Shown: piece by piece, positions 22,822 through 34,352 of the stretch
Layout of the letters: every line of letters starts with the position of its first letter
Numbering within the stretch: the first letter of the stretch is position 1
From: Pyricularia pennisetigena
Taxonomy: Eukaryota > Ascomycota > Sordariomycetes > Magnaporthales > Pyriculariaceae
Assembly: GCF_004337985.1 (NCBI RefSeq)
Contig: NW_021940918.1
Span: 930,001 to 994,000, forward strand
Reading direction: 5' to 3'
DNA length: 64,000 nucleotides
Program-made: the position numbers and the translations under genes
The notes under the pieces: model-generated
The model's input: the letters and a program-made list of their open reading frames with translations, nothing else
The model's database searches: none
Told to the model about the DNA's origin: nothing

Positions 22822-25234
22822 AGCGAGAGGTCGGTTTGCTCTTGAATTGGTCTGGTATGGGGCTGTTCTTAAAGAGCAGCGTTCGTACTGGTAGGATAGT
22901 TCCAGTAAAAGGCTACTCGGGATTTGCCAAGAATAAGATCCCTGGACCTTGGCAATCTTTTGACTTGACGCGAGACTAGAATAATCTAATTCTTCGTCTC
23001 TTGTTATCGCGTTACTTTGTAACGGTTGGAAAGGTTGGTTGTTTGATTTGGAAAAGAATGCCGAGTGGATGCTGTCAGAGCGTATTTGGTGCGTTCGAAA
23101 TAGACGTATTGTCTATGGGTGAGTGGGTTGCGATGAGAATCGATGTGATGTGTCTGTTTGGAGTCTAGGCTACCTAGGCTGGGTAGGTAGATATGGAGGT
23201 ATTGGATGGATGGGTATACTGGAAGGACATTACGATGTCAATATAGAAACAAAAAAAAAAAAAAAAAATGACCAGGGCATCTGCAGCTGCACCGTTATGG
23301 ATGCGCTAGACACCAGCGGGCAAGTGCAGAGGAGCAGGTGACGTTGTGATGTGATTGCTGAGACAGGGGCCTGCATCTTGCACAGGCAGATTGGCAGAAG
23401 TAGCAGCACACGACGACAAGACAAGGACTGATTTTTGCAACTTTGAGGAATCGGGAAGTTAAAGGGGGTTTGGGTTGACTGACATCCAATAAACAAAAAA
23501 GAGAGATGACAAAATGCGGTGGTGATATGAGTTATGCTCAGTCACCGTCTTTGTCTCTCGTTTGGGGACGATCTTGAAAGAGAAAAAAGTGTCACTGCGA
23601 AATAGCACGCCACAACCAAGCTGCAATTAACCGGCTTCTTGCAGCATCCGCAATGCTCTTCGTAAGTGATATACTAAAGTAGCAGCAGGCTGCGTAGGCA
23701 TCAGCCTAACCTGCGCCTGGTGCAAGCCCAGCGGCTGTATGACACTCGTGGCAGTTGGTTTGATGATACTCGGTCAATGAGACTACCCACAGAAGCGTTG
23801 AGTTGCGCAGTTCATTGGCACCCGCAGATGAGTGGGGACGAGGTAGTGAGCGAGTCAAACCAGGCAACCACCCCACAGTTAAATTCGATGGAATTTTGAG
23901 GCGTGGGTGCTCTGTCACAACACACACGGACACTACAACCGTGTGAGAAAAATCACGGTGATAAAGCCGTCTGCGATATGACTGTTCTGCAATATCCCAA
24001 CACCTAAAAAGACTTCTGAGGGGGGTATTTGTAAGGCGTTGATTTGTCTTTCTCGAGTTGGGAAAAAGAGGCCCGTGCAGGTTAAGTAAACTTAATATAG
24101 TAATAGAGGGGGTAGGGTGGAAGAAATATAGTCAATTTGAGTTTGGCGTGTGTGGAAGCTCGGGCCAGTTGGGCCGATCTATGTATGAATTTTGCAGCTT
24201 GAGAAAAGAAAGGGCTGGGAGCTGTGTATGCCGTACCCGAAAGGCCAGCGAGCGAGGGGTTTGGTGGGACGTTGGGCTTGTTTATATGCGCAACGCGGTC
24301 ATACAAGCCAGATCAACCCGGTGGTTTCTTTCCTGATTGGGTGTGGGTCGGTTGCTTTTGTCTGATCCTGTGCAGTGCCGCAAGCCAAGTCAGGCGCCAG
24401 CCGCACTCTCCCTTTTTTCCAAAGTGGGGTTCGTTGGTGGGGCTAATATTGTTCAATCAGTCTGACGCCAGAGGCAAGTTTAGTCGGGTTTTGGTCTGTA
24501 GGTACCCTGCACCTCTTTTTGGCAAAATGAACTTCGCCGTCCCTGAGCTTCGCGTCGTGACAGAAGGAATGTTCCCGTTCACGAATGTCACTCGTGGCTA
24601 GGCTACGCACCTAACGACGGGCCAACAAGCATCTCCCACAAGCTTCCCGTAGAGATTCAAACCAAGCTCGGAGCTCTAAAGACTCGAACAGGTTAGATGT
24701 CCTTCGTTCCCGCGAAATGAACCGATCATGTCACGCGCTAGGTGCGTCGTCGTGGATTTCGGTCGCGATCCTAAGCTAAGCTAGGTAGGCACCGGGCTAC
24801 AAAACCTTTCACATTGATGCATCCGGCTGGCGTCCATGTATGCCAGTCACTTTCTAGCATTGACTCCTGATGACACTTGCAAACTGGACCCTTGGAGTGT
24901 TTGTCGATTCATCACGGGTACGTCACTTTGTTCCTTTTTTTTTTATTTTATACTTTTTATAAAACTGTAAATCTTTAGCCAAAATGACGATAAAAGAGCC
25001 CAGAGGCATGCAAATACCAGCGCTCTGGAAGCCGAACTTGTCTTTTCGACAAGTTAAGGTTCCCTTTGACCTGCGTCAAGCCGATGAGGGTTTAATTACT
25101 TGATCTAATCTGATGCGGCAACTTCTTTATGATTTTTCTCTCTCTGTTCTTTTCTCTTTGCATTGTCGCACTTGACCCTTTTTTATAAGTCAAGTCCAAG
25201 TTTGGTAAACTCACCAGCATACAGTTTTCATCGA
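22822..25234. other. Intergenic, 2.4 kb, bur6 upstream region
   Basis: Lies between the bur6 start and the hydrolase stop. It contains an 18-nt poly(A) run (23251-23268). Short open frames (23706-23933 minus, 24058-24601 plus) show no domain or coding character. No RNA gene was recognised. Confidence 0.55.
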
Positions 25235-26587
25235 TCATATTTTCACAATGTTGTCCTGCGACATCCGTCCCCGGATTTCGTCAACAATGAGCCTGAGACC
25301 TTTTAGCCTCTTCTTTTGGTCGCCGGAAAGGTAGATTGACACCACCGGCCAGGCATGAACGGCTGAAGGCTCCTTGTGGCTTCTTGCATTGATGCCAAAA
25401 TCCTGCAGCATCTTTTTGAATCTCCGTGCCTCGGGGGCGAAGATCTCCTCCTCTCCATAAATGAGAAACAACTCTTTTGAGGGGCTTGCCCGTCGCCACC
25501 AGTTTGCATCTTGGCAACACCCAGGCGACACGAGCGGATCGTGCCTGTTGGCATCCCCAACGTACTGAAGCCCATACATCTTCAAGGCCTCAGCGTTGAG
25601 GTAGTCACTGCTTGTGTTCTTGTTTTCGTCCGTGATCAGTGTCACCCATGGGCTTATCAGAACGGCCATGCCGGGCTTTTGGGGTCGGGCCGTTTGGTTT
25701 GGGATTTCGGTGTTTTCCGACGCATCGTGACGACCAATATGAAGCATGAGGCTGAGGGACAAGTTTCCGCCCGCGGAATCTCCCGCCACGACCACATTGG
25801 AAGCTTGTCCTGCCATGGACACTGCGTGTTCGTATCCGTGGATCGCTTCTTCCAGCTGCGTCGGATAACAAGCCTTGGGAACTAGTGTGTATTCGAGGAT
25901 GAAAATTGATGGATTCTGGAAGCCAGACTCCCGCAGCAGCGAGTGCCATACCACCAGGAATTCGAGGTAAAAGTGTCCCGAGCCCATTGAAAATCCACCA
26001 CCTGCCATTGCATCATGGGGGCAAGAGAGTCAGCCGTGCAATTCAGTGCGGAGGTTTTGGGCGGACTCACCGTGCATGTAGTATACAACCACGTCTGGAC
26101 GCTTGTTCGGGTCTGCAGCAATCCATATTCCGTGGAAGCCCCTCTACGGCGACATGTTAGGTCAGTTCCCTCCTGCTCAAAAATTAGCCAGAGAATCGTG
26201 GAGACGCACCCCTCTGTGCTCGCGCCAATGTACCGGCGGTCGGAGATACCCATGACGGAGCATGCGGTATCTCAGGAAGGGCAACGAAACTTCCTTGCTC
26301 AGAAAAACTCGACCAATGTGCGCGGGAATGTTCGCAAAGGCGAAGCGGACGCAGCGGTTGACGAAATCCTCAAACAGCGGGGCCTGGCGCGTGAAGGGAG
26401 ACACATGGGCGCTCTTGGCGAACGCCTGGTCACGAATGAATTCGTAAGGCAGCTGCAGAAGTAGGAATGGGAGGCAGTTTAGTACGCAAGCGACCGTGTC
26501 GAACAGGCCAGCCTGTAGTATGAGTTGGGGCGCGAGCAGAAGGCAGAAGACTGCGCAGTCCAAAATGGATATGGGACCGAGGATCAT
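25235..26587 (-). CDS. Alpha/beta hydrolase (HSL / steryl-acetyl-hydrolase-like), membrane-anchored
   Basis: Esterase/lipase of the alpha/beta hydrolase-3 family. Exons 26587-26210, 26143-26071 and 26001-25235 give 405 aa; introns are 66 and 69 nt. The oxyanion-hole motif HGGGF (residues 150-154) is formed exactly across the second intron (CAC G|GT GGT GGA), which supports that junction. The nucleophile elbow is GDSAGG, with Ser at about 226. Near the end, GEEEIFAPEARR (acid) and SAVHAWPVV (His) complete a plausible triad. The N-terminal ~45 residues are strongly hydrophobic (LDCAVFCLLLAPQLILQAG) and probably a signal anchor, as in yeast Say1-type deacetylases, which act in the ER. The natural substrate is not readable from sequence, and no cluster genes flank it. 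Confidence 0.88.
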
Positions 26588-26967
26588 GGTGACGACGGTA
26601 CGAGGCTCTCTCTAAGAGGTTGCCTGTGTTGACACGCAGGTTCGGTCGAGGGACAAAATAATAAATCTATTCCCTAGAGCAGACTGGCCCGTCCCTATAT
26701 GAAAACCACGTTGTGAGACCATCGACTTGGGCCGAGTGAGAATCCGGGCGGTGAAAATCGACTTGAGCTGCATCGGGTGGCGCTGAGGTTGAAATGAACG
26801 TCCCACGCCATCCTATAACCTTGATGCCAAGCCATGGCAGATTTCCTTGGAAATCAACTCATCCGAGCAAGACAAATTATGTAAGCATGTGTATGGAGTT
26901 ATGGAGTATTATATCCATCCGATATCGGTTTTATTCATAAGATTGTGATGTTCCAGAGTTCATCCGG

Positions 26968-27020
<53 letters not shown>

Positions 27021-27395
27021 TCTCTAGAACGCCAATGGAATCATTGGATGTTACTCAAGAAGAGAATTGTGTGGTTCGTTAGCTTGCAGAGAGGACCCAA
27101 GTCAAAATAAAGAGCATGCAGGGCACAGTCCCATTTTGATTTGTTTGTCTCACTTCGAACCTGGATGTGCATGAGCAGCCACGTGGGAAACGTCCTCGAA
27201 GCAAAAACAAGACCAAAAACACTGGGAGAGCATGCTCTTTTGTCTTACTTGGGCCATGGCAATAAATGAAAGTTTCCATGACAAACATCAACGGCGAAAT
27301 GATTAGGCTGTTGCAGGAGATTCTAACGGCCTTTTCTGCGCAAAAATAAAAAATAAAAATATATAAAAATATATTTTAAAAAAATCACAGTCTTT
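26588..27395. other. Intergenic, hydrolase upstream / xylulokinase 3' region
   Basis: No gene is supported. It contains the longest homopolymer of the window (T run at 26970-27017) and an A/T-rich stretch just beyond the xylulokinase stop (27340-27385). Confidence 0.6.
26970..27017 (+). repeat. Poly(T) homopolymer, 48 nt
   Basis: Longest mononucleotide run in the window. It lies between the divergent promoter side of the hydrolase and the xylulokinase 3' end. Confidence 0.95.
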
Positions 27396-29334
27396 CTACT
27401 GCGTGGCCAAAATCTCCTTTTCCATGCTGTCAAAGGCGCCGAGGACGTTGCCGTACTTTTCAAAAATACCCTCACGGTAGCCGTCGTCGACCTTTTGGAT
27501 GGCACCCTCCTCACGCCACCGGGCCCCGATGAGCTCGTCAAAGGTCTCCTTGTCGTCGCGGCGCTCGAGGGCCCAGACGGCCTTGTAAGCGCCTCCGAGC
27601 GCACAGGCGTTGCCGCCGACGTCGAGGCGGTAGACGCCCTCGGCGCCGCCGAGCACGTCGCCGACGACGCGGGCGATGGCCGGGTTGAGCGAGCCGCCAC
27701 CCACGAGGTAGATGCGGCGCGGCTGGGCGGGCAGCTGTTGGGCCTTGTCGGGTCGGTCAACCAGCGACTGCGAGCGCAGCCGGAGGGAGAGGATTTGTGA
27801 CTCGACGATGGCTCGCGCGTCCTTGGCCTTGTCCCAGGCCTCCGAGGCCGGAGTCAGGTCGCTGCCGTCCGAGACGTTGCAGGTGTAGCGCCACGTGCCG
27901 GCGCGCACGTTGGGCACGATCTCTGGGAGGTAGAAGTACAGACCCATCTTTGCCCGACTGGATCCTTCGGGGCAGTCCAGAGGGGGAGTGTCGAGGACGG
28001 CCTTGTTGAACGCAGCCCAGGGATCTGTGGTGCTGGCTGGGGCCGAGTAGGAAGACTCGGCCGGCAGCGCGTCACGTACCTTCTCACGGGCCAGTCCTCC
28101 GTTCTTGTAGCAAAGCATAAACATATACTGGCCGGGTGTTGTAGGGTGGTTGAAGAAATGGTAGGACTCGTGAGGCTGGTAGTGCGACGTGCTCATCAGG
28201 AAGGTGGTTGAAGTACCCAAGCTGACAATGGCGTCGCCGGGGCGTAACGGCAACGCCAGGATGGTTGCCGGGTTGTCACCGGTGAACGGGGCGACCTGGC
28301 ATTCCTTGGAAAAGCCGTACTTGTCGACAAAGTAGCTTGAGATGGAGCCCATGCTGCCGCCACCGTCCCGTCTGACCTCGCCCAGCTTGGCGCGCAGCGC
28401 ATCGACCTGGTCGGCACCGCCTGCGGTGAGGTCGAGGAGCGGGCTGCTCCAGTCATCGGCGGCTATATCCCACAGGTTCATGCCGCAGGCGTCGCTAATC
28501 TCGATCGGGGCGATGGCACCAAGGAAGAGCGAAGCAAGAAATGATGACACAAGGGATATGCGGGCCGTTTTGGCATAGACCTCGGGCCGTTTGCGGCGCA
28601 TGCGCATGATCTGCGGGCCGGTGAAGCGCTGATGTCTCGACAGTGATTAGCAATATGCTCTCAAACAATCACATACTGACCTTTTCCCCTCCGGTCCTTG
28701 ATTTCATCAGTATTCTCCAAGGGCAGACGGTTGGTATTTCTCACATGATGAGCCGCGCTTCCTGTTACCTCGGCCAGCTTATGCTTGGAACCCAATTTGC
28801 CATCGAACTCGTCGCACTCGGCCTGAGTACTGTGATCCTGCCAGTTGGGCGCAAATGGATGCGAGAAGGCATCGGTAAGCTGTTCGACCAAGGGCTTGTT
28901 GGAACCCAGGCCCGACAACTCGGAAGCGGCGGCGTCACTCCAGAAGACGCTGCCGTGCTGCTGGCAGGCGCCGCTGATGCCCCTGACTCTGTCCAGGGGA
29001 GCCTTGCGCTCGCGCAGGCGCTCCAGCACCAAGTCCAGCGACTCGAGCCACATGGCTACCGGGGCAAAAACCTCTCCCTCATTGCTGTTGACTAGGACAC
29101 CTTTGGCGAGCGAGTACTTGGCGCCGAAGTCGGCATCGAAGTCGACCTTGGCCTCAGAAACAACTGAGAGGTCCGAGGAGACAATAATGGCTGACGATAA
29201 AGGAGCAGCCTGTTAGCCGGATATAGTCAAGTTGAGATAGTCTCGAGGTTTGAGCAAAGAAGGAATCTCTATTCAGTACCTTTGAGCTGCTGGGTTGAGA
29301 GATCGAACCCCAAATATAGGGGTCCAGAGCTCAT
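27396..29334 (-). CDS. D-xylulose kinase (FGGY carbohydrate kinase)
   Basis: Phosphorylates D-xylulose to xylulose 5-phosphate, linking pentose catabolism to the pentose-phosphate pathway in the cytosol. Exons 29334-29280, 29190-28745 and 28628-27396 encode 577 aa. Exon 1 begins [18 protein letters not shown], the FGGY ATP/phosphate loop, and the G|CC split codon joins it to [11 protein letters not shown]. Then come [36 protein letters not shown] and, in the C-terminal domain, [19 protein letters not shown] and [20 protein letters not shown] (nucleotide-binding). Length and order are normal for fungal xylulokinase. Introns are 89 and 116 nt. About 50 bp upstream of the ATG the coding strand carries a GA repeat (29386-29404). 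Confidence 0.93.
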
Positions 29335-30253
29335 GTTGGGCAGCGTGATATACTGAGAATAGGATAACAGTGGTGATACTTCTGATCTCTCTCTCTCTCT
29401 CTCTTCTGTCTGTCTGTCCGTCCTTCTGTCCTGGAGACCTCTGACTCGGCGAATGTTTGAAAAGAAAAAAAGAAGTCAAAGAAATCAAGTATTTGCAATC
29501 ATGTGAACAGCGTTAGATTCTGATAAGTTGACATGAAGAAAGTAAAAATACCCAGGCGCCTTCCAGTATACTGCATTTCACTAATCATTGGCAGCAAGTG
29601 ACGTCGAGGTGGACCAGATCCCCAGTCAAAGTATCTGGGCACCTATTCCTAATCATCTCAACGCCACCCTGCATTTACCCGCTACACCAAGTACTGAGCT
29701 GGGAGGGGCTGTTCAGGAAGGTTTACTTGCTGTTACAGGGTTCAACGAGGGGCAGCCCCCCATTTGAAGCCTGCACATGGCCACTTTGTACCAAAAGTAT
29801 CATGTAGATATGGGGCTCATTCGCCTCATCAATAGAAAGAGAGGAAAAAAAAAAGATGCCCGGCTTTGCTGCAGCTACTATGAACTACAAATCTCATTCC
29901 ATGTCGATTGTACTTTCGACTTTTGCCGCACCAATCGGAAATATGGCGGGGTAATAGTAGTAGTGGAGGTTTCTTTAGGAGCCCCAGCGCGCCGGTGTCG
30001 GGTGGGCATCAGGGTGTTCGTTGGGGATTTCTCTGATTTCTTGACCTACTGTAGTACGGATACAAAGCAGCTGCACTGTAGATAAGATAAGAAAGAAAGC
30101 CAGAGTCCGGTACCTTTGTCCATCAGTCGCGTCGCGACGCGCCTTCTACCAAAGCTCCCCCCTCCAACTGATCGACAAAGCACATTGCGCCAACTCAAGT
30201 ATCCCAATCAGGATACCAAAAAAGCATATCGAAAAACTCACGCGTTCAAAGAA
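29335..30253. other. Divergent promoter between xylulokinase and mtw1
   Basis: A 919-bp divergent spacer. It holds a TC/GA microsatellite (29386-29404) and TCTG repeats near the xylulokinase start. Possible binding sites include TTTACCC at 29674-29680 (reads GGGTAAA on the minus strand) and CCCCAG at 29620-29625. These short matches could occur by chance. Confidence 0.5.
29386..29404. repeat. (TC)n microsatellite in the xylulokinase promoter
   Basis: About 9.5 TC dinucleotides, reading as GA on the gene strand. It is followed by TGTC/TCTG tetranucleotide repeats to about 29421. Confidence 0.9.
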
Positions 30254-31554
30254 ATGTCCTCGTCAAATAGCTCAGAAACGCAGCTCTTGGCGGAGCACTT
30301 TGGCTACCCTCCAGTCGTAAGTTCGCATTTGGCGCTCGGCCTAGAAAAGTAAAACCAACAGCTCCCCCCGGCACGTCCCAATAATATACTAACCACTTTC
30401 CAATTTTGGGACAGAGCCTCCTGGATGATATCATCAACAGCATAAACATCCTCGCCGAGCAGGCCCTCAACAGCGTCGAGAGGGGCCTGCTTGCCGCGAA
30501 ACCTGCCAGCCTTGGATTCCGTGCACCGCCGCCCCAGTCGAAAAAGACAAAACACTCTGCGACGACGACAACAAGCGCCCCAGAAGACCCTCCTCCACCG
30601 TCACCCGAGGAGGCGCAGCGGCACGAGGTGGAAAATGGCACTCACCAGCTCGAGACCCTGCTGTGCGCAAGCATCGATCGCAACTTTGACATATTTGAGA
30701 TCTGGGTCATGCGCAACATCTTGACGGTGCGGCCTGACGACCGCGACTGGATCCGGCTGTCGCACTACGAAGGGCTAGATTTTTCAGCCGCAAGTAAAAG
30801 GAGAATAGCGGCAGGGACGGAACCCGGTCTGGACGGAGCAGCAGATGCGGAAGGCACCGAGGGGGAGAAAGAGCCGAGCAACCAGACAGGGGCCGGCGGC
30901 CAAGGCCAGGACGAGGACGCGGCAGGAACAGGGAGCGATGCACCCACGCTAGCGTCCGTGGCCCGACTCCGTCGTCGTCTCCAGGCCAGCCAGAAGCTCA
31001 ACGTGATGCTGCATGCCGAGAGGGCGCGGAACGCCAAACTGCTCCAGGAGCTGCGGGAGTTCCTCCACGGCAAATCCGGGCCCGCCGCAGTCAAGGTGGA
31101 AAACGACGAGAGTCAAGACAAACCAAACATGGCATTCATCCGAAGCAAGGGCGATCTGACAGTCGGCGACGCCGAGACCCCCTTGACAACGACGACAGCG
31201 TTTAGCCTCTCCCAGTTGCAAGCCCTCCGTGCGCTTTCGACATCGCTGCGAACAATGATGCCGGATCTCATGCAGAGCGCTGACGGCGCCGACCAAGGTG
31301 ATACTAAGAAGAGCTGGAGGACCGAAAGGCTCGAGTATGTCGAGGGCTCGACTCGGAGACACCTCGAGAACGTCAGGGGACTGGAGCTGGGCCCTAGTGG
31401 GTACGTACGTGACGGCGAGTGGCAAGGCGAAGGGAGGAGTCTTGCAAAAGGGGAGGTCGAGGGGCTGGAAAGAATTGCTGGTGTTCTCGGCGCTAAACCG
31501 ATCAATGGTGTTGGGGAGCCAGAAACGAGGACGGATGCCATGGACGAGTCTTGA
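30254..31554 (+). CDS. mtw1: Kinetochore protein Mtw1/Mis12
   Basis: Core subunit of the Mis12/MIND complex that links CENP-C/inner kinetochore to the Ndc80 complex. Exons 30254-30316 and 30415-31554 encode 400 aa, split in phase 0 by a 98-nt intron (GTAAGT...CAG, branch CTAAC). The start MSSSNSSETQLLAEHFGYPP followed by VSLLDDIINSINILAEQAL is the conserved Mis12 N-terminal signature; the intron falls inside it, which fixes both splice sites. The remainder is helical, with an acidic Gly/Ala-rich insert near residues 150-185 and a coiled-coil segment beginning LASVARLRRRLQASQKLN. It is larger than yeast Mtw1 because of this insert and the C-terminal part. It converges on the PPR gene, with 188 bp between the stop codons. 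Confidence 0.9.
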
Positions 31555-31624
31555 TGTGCTGTAATGTGTGGGCCTATGATGAATGATGAAACTCAAACTG
31601 AAAGCGATATATGATCCTGCATTT

Positions 31625-31632
31625 TGTAAATA
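31625..31632 (+). promoter_or_regulatory. Pumilio/PUF-type element in the mtw1 3' UTR
   Basis: TGTAAATA, matching UGUANAUA, 71 nt after the mtw1 stop codon. The match is direct; binding is inferred from known PUF specificity. Confidence 0.35.
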
Positions 31633-31742
31633 AATACAATCACTTTAATTCTAATCAGGATCCCCCGATCGAAATGTGATGTTATTAATACTACATTGAA
31701 TCTGGGCGGGACTTTCGTTGGTTCCGTTGACCTTCCCCAACA

Positions 31743-34352
31743 TCATCCAGATAGCCCATACTGTCTGGCGACATCCCAGAAAGGGTGAAGTCGAAAGCGT
31801 GACTCTGTTTCTTCATCAGTCGACGACTTCATCTCGTCGACGGCCTTTACCAGTCGTGCAGCTTCCTGAGCCTTGCCATTGGCGACAAGGGCGCGCAACA
31901 GGTGCTCGTACAGCCGCATGGTCATGTTGCCGTTCTTGGAGCGTTCAAACAAGTCGAAAGCACTCTCAATGTCCCCAGCACCCATGAATCCGCTGATGGC
32001 GCGCTCCCAAAATACATGGTCGATGTGTGGCTTGTTGAACAAGTCGTGGGCTTCAATAAGCTTGCGCGCCGCCTCCAGAGCCGGCGGGCTGCGGTGGAGG
32101 TAGTGCTCCACGAGAATGGTGTACATGTGTGTCGTCGGCTCGAGCCTGCGCTTCCACAGCTCCTGCATGATGTGGTTGACAGCAACGTCAATGCCAGCTT
32201 GGCTCTCATTCTCCTTCAGAAGCTCGAACATGAGCTTTGCATAGGCCGAGGGGTTAATTTTCTTGGGGTCGTTGCCAGTGACCATGGCAATGATGCGCTT
32301 CACCGCCTCGAGCTTCTCCTCTGGGCCAGCATTCCTCAAAAAGGGACCCATTCCCTCGATAAGAATCGTTTGAGTGCCCTCATCCGGCTCCACACCCTGA
32401 TCATTCATCATCTCAAGCACAGCGTCGACCTGCTCCGGCGCCCTCCGGATCATGGTCTGCAATAAGGTATTGTATGTGATGACATCAGGCTCAATATTGT
32501 GCCTTTCAGCCCAATGCAGGATCTTCATTGCCGCCGGTACTCCGTTGATGCGTAAAATTCCAAAGAGTGCAGCATTGACTGGCACTATAGATGGCGGGAC
32601 AGCTTGAGCCGAGGATTCGCCCAAGGCTTGTTTCTTGTTCCAGATCCTTGCCATCTCATCCAGGGCTGACAACCCAGCGTCTGGCTTACCAGACTCGATC
32701 AGACCGGAAATGCGGACGGTCCAGGCGTGTGTGTCCAAGGGTACCCCCAATTCCACAATCTGATCCCATATATTCTCCAAAGCTGAGGCGTTACGAGCTC
32801 GACCGCAGCCTTCCATCATGGCGGTATAAGTCTTGATAGTGGGTTTCAGGCCGATCTGGGTCATGATGTTCCAGACCTCGATGGCCCTCTGAGGCCTCCT
32901 GAGTGCGTTGAAGGCCATGATGAACTGGTTCCATATGCTAGGAAATTTCTGCAGATCGTCAATAGTCTTCTGAGAAGGTGGTGACTCGTGACCAAAAAAG
33001 TCCAGCCAAGCCCTCTCCAGCATGGCGCTGTTCTTGCCTGAAAGGGCTTTGTTGAGGCTCTTCTTCACCTCGAGGAAGTGTTTCCTGCCGGACCCGGTCA
33101 CGTCAAGCTTCCTGATCAGGGTTGGGTGTTTCAAATACGATTGCTTGGGATCGTTCCACTCTCTCAGCTGCTTGTGCATCACAGTCCAGCGATGGCGGAC
33201 GTACGGGATTAGCTTGCCTGGGATTTGCATCAGCTTTTCTGGGCTTATGTTGGAATCCTTGGATCGGACAACAAGGCCCGTAATCGAGGCAAGAAAATGT
33301 GACGCGGCCGCCCGGTTGCCAGGCAGGCACCGGCCAGAATCATTAAACAAAGCCCACGTCACGACCAGCAGCGGTATTACCGGGCGCAGCTGCAGGGGCG
33401 CATACGCATGGAGCAGTTTAGATAATGAATAGTACAGCGACGATTCCCCTCTTGGGTGCTGTCCTTCGGGCAGGCGGAAGTCGACGTCAGCCAGGGGAGT
33501 GTTTGCGTCCAGATCCATAATGACATGGTGAGGAAGGCTGACAAGCTTCCATGATTGCGCGACGTCGTCAAAGAACATCTTGATGCGACCCGTGGCATCT
33601 TGATACTCTTCCAGGGATACTTCTGGGGAGACGTTGGTTAAGCAGAGATACTCCAGCCGGCCCTGCATCGCGCGAGCCCATGTCTTGATATCCAAAACGC
33701 CGAGGCGAAGAGCTACCAGCGTCACGTCGGCAAGAGACGGAAGTTTTTCTGATGTTGGATCATTCTTCATGGCAGTAAGGATGCCTTGGACAAGCCTCCT
33801 TAACTCCGGCTCAAAAACTCGGGGGACGTATTTAGCGGCATTGATGCCTGGATATATCTCGGTCTTGAAAAAGTCGTATGCTTCTGAGAGGCCTGGCTGG
33901 GATCGCTCCATCATCCTCATCAACTTGGCAACGTTATTGTATGTCTTGAGGTCGAGGGTGGACTCGGAGCCTTCAGCCGGCTTGCGGCCAGAACCATCGT
34001 CATCCTGATGCCTACGCTGACCCCTCACTACGCTCTCGAAAATGGCTAGATTGCCGTTGCCGGTTGAAGTGGACTGAGGTGACCTCCTGAAGCGTGGGGC
34101 GTGCTGGTTGGTAGCGGAGGCCTCTGCAGCTGCGCCGCCCCTGCTTCCATCATGCAGACCAGAAGCTCCAGCTGTGGTTCTGGCTGTATGCGATGCTGAT
34201 GCTGTCGGTGTCGGTGTCGGTGCCGAATGCGACCTCCACTGTAGCTGTGTGATATTACATCGAGGTGTTGGAGGAATAGGTCGCTTTGTGCCGGCGCCGA
34301 GAGACCTGCAGAGCAGGCATACAGCCCGGGTATCTTTCATGACTGATAACAA
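31743..34352 (-). CDS. Mitochondrial pentatricopeptide repeat (PPR) protein
   Basis: Probable organelle RNA-binding factor. Single exon, 869 aa. The N-terminus is Arg/Ser/Thr-rich without acidic residues for the first tens of residues, apart from one Asp (MLSVMKDTRAVCLLCRSLGA), as expected of a mitochondrial presequence. PPR-like helical units are clear in the C-terminal half: IKTYTAMMEGCGRARNASAL, DTHAWTVRISGLIESGKPDA, VITYNTLLQTMIRRAPEQVD and THMYTILVEHYLHR show the 35-residue spacing with a Tyr/Thr-xx-Leu/Met pattern. The N-terminal half holds a conserved helical region with no motif I can name. PPR proteins such as yeast Cya5 and Pet309 act on specific mitochondrial mRNAs, but this one cannot be assigned to a target from sequence. 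The (TCGGTG)3 repeat at 34205-34222 lies in the presequence-proximal Pro/Thr region. Confidence 0.87.
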   Translation of the reverse strand: MLSVMKDTRAVCLLCRSLGAGTKRPIPPTPRCNITQLQWRSHSAPTPTPTASASHTARTTAGASGLHDGSRGGAAAEASATNQHAPRFRRSPQSTSTGNGNLAIFESVVRGQRRHQDDDGSGRKPAEGSESTLDLKTYNNVAKLMRMMERSQPGLSEAYDFFKTEIYPGINAAKYVPRVFEPELRRLVQGILTAMKNDPTSEKLPSLADVTLVALRLGVLDIKTWARAMQGRLEYLCLTNVSPEVSLEEYQDATGRIKMFFDDVAQSWKLVSLPHHVIMDLDANTPLADVDFRLPEGQHPRGESSLYYSLSKLLHAYAPLQLRPVIPLLVVTWALFNDSGRCLPGNRAAASHFLASITGLVVRSKDSNISPEKLMQIPGKLIPYVRHRWTVMHKQLREWNDPKQSYLKHPTLIRKLDVTGSGRKHFLEVKKSLNKALSGKNSAMLERAWLDFFGHESPPSQKTIDDLQKFPSIWNQFIMAFNALRRPQRAIEVWNIMTQIGLKPTIKTYTAMMEGCGRARNASALENIWDQIVELGVPLDTHAWTVRISGLIESGKPDAGLSALDEMARIWNKKQALGESSAQAVPPSIVPVNAALFGILRINGVPAAMKILHWAERHNIEPDVITYNTLLQTMIRRAPEQVDAVLEMMNDQGVEPDEGTQTILIEGMGPFLRNAGPEEKLEAVKRIIAMVTGNDPKKINPSAYAKLMFELLKENESQAGIDVAVNHIMQELWKRRLEPTTHMYTILVEHYLHRSPPALEAARKLIEAHDLFNKPHIDHVFWERAISGFMGAGDIESAFDLFERSKNGNMTMRLYEHLLRALVANGKAQEAARLVKAVDEMKSSTDEETESRFRLHPFWDVARQYGLSG

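Noticed and set aside
26970..27017. Poly(T) as the tail of a retrotransposed copy
   Set aside because: No recognisable mobile-element coding sequence, no adjacent cDNA-like copy and no target-site duplication were noticed.
31574..31605. Possible box C/D snoRNA (ATGATGA and CTGA) after mtw1
   Set aside because: The box C and box D motifs are too close together and no terminal stem or C'/D' boxes are present.
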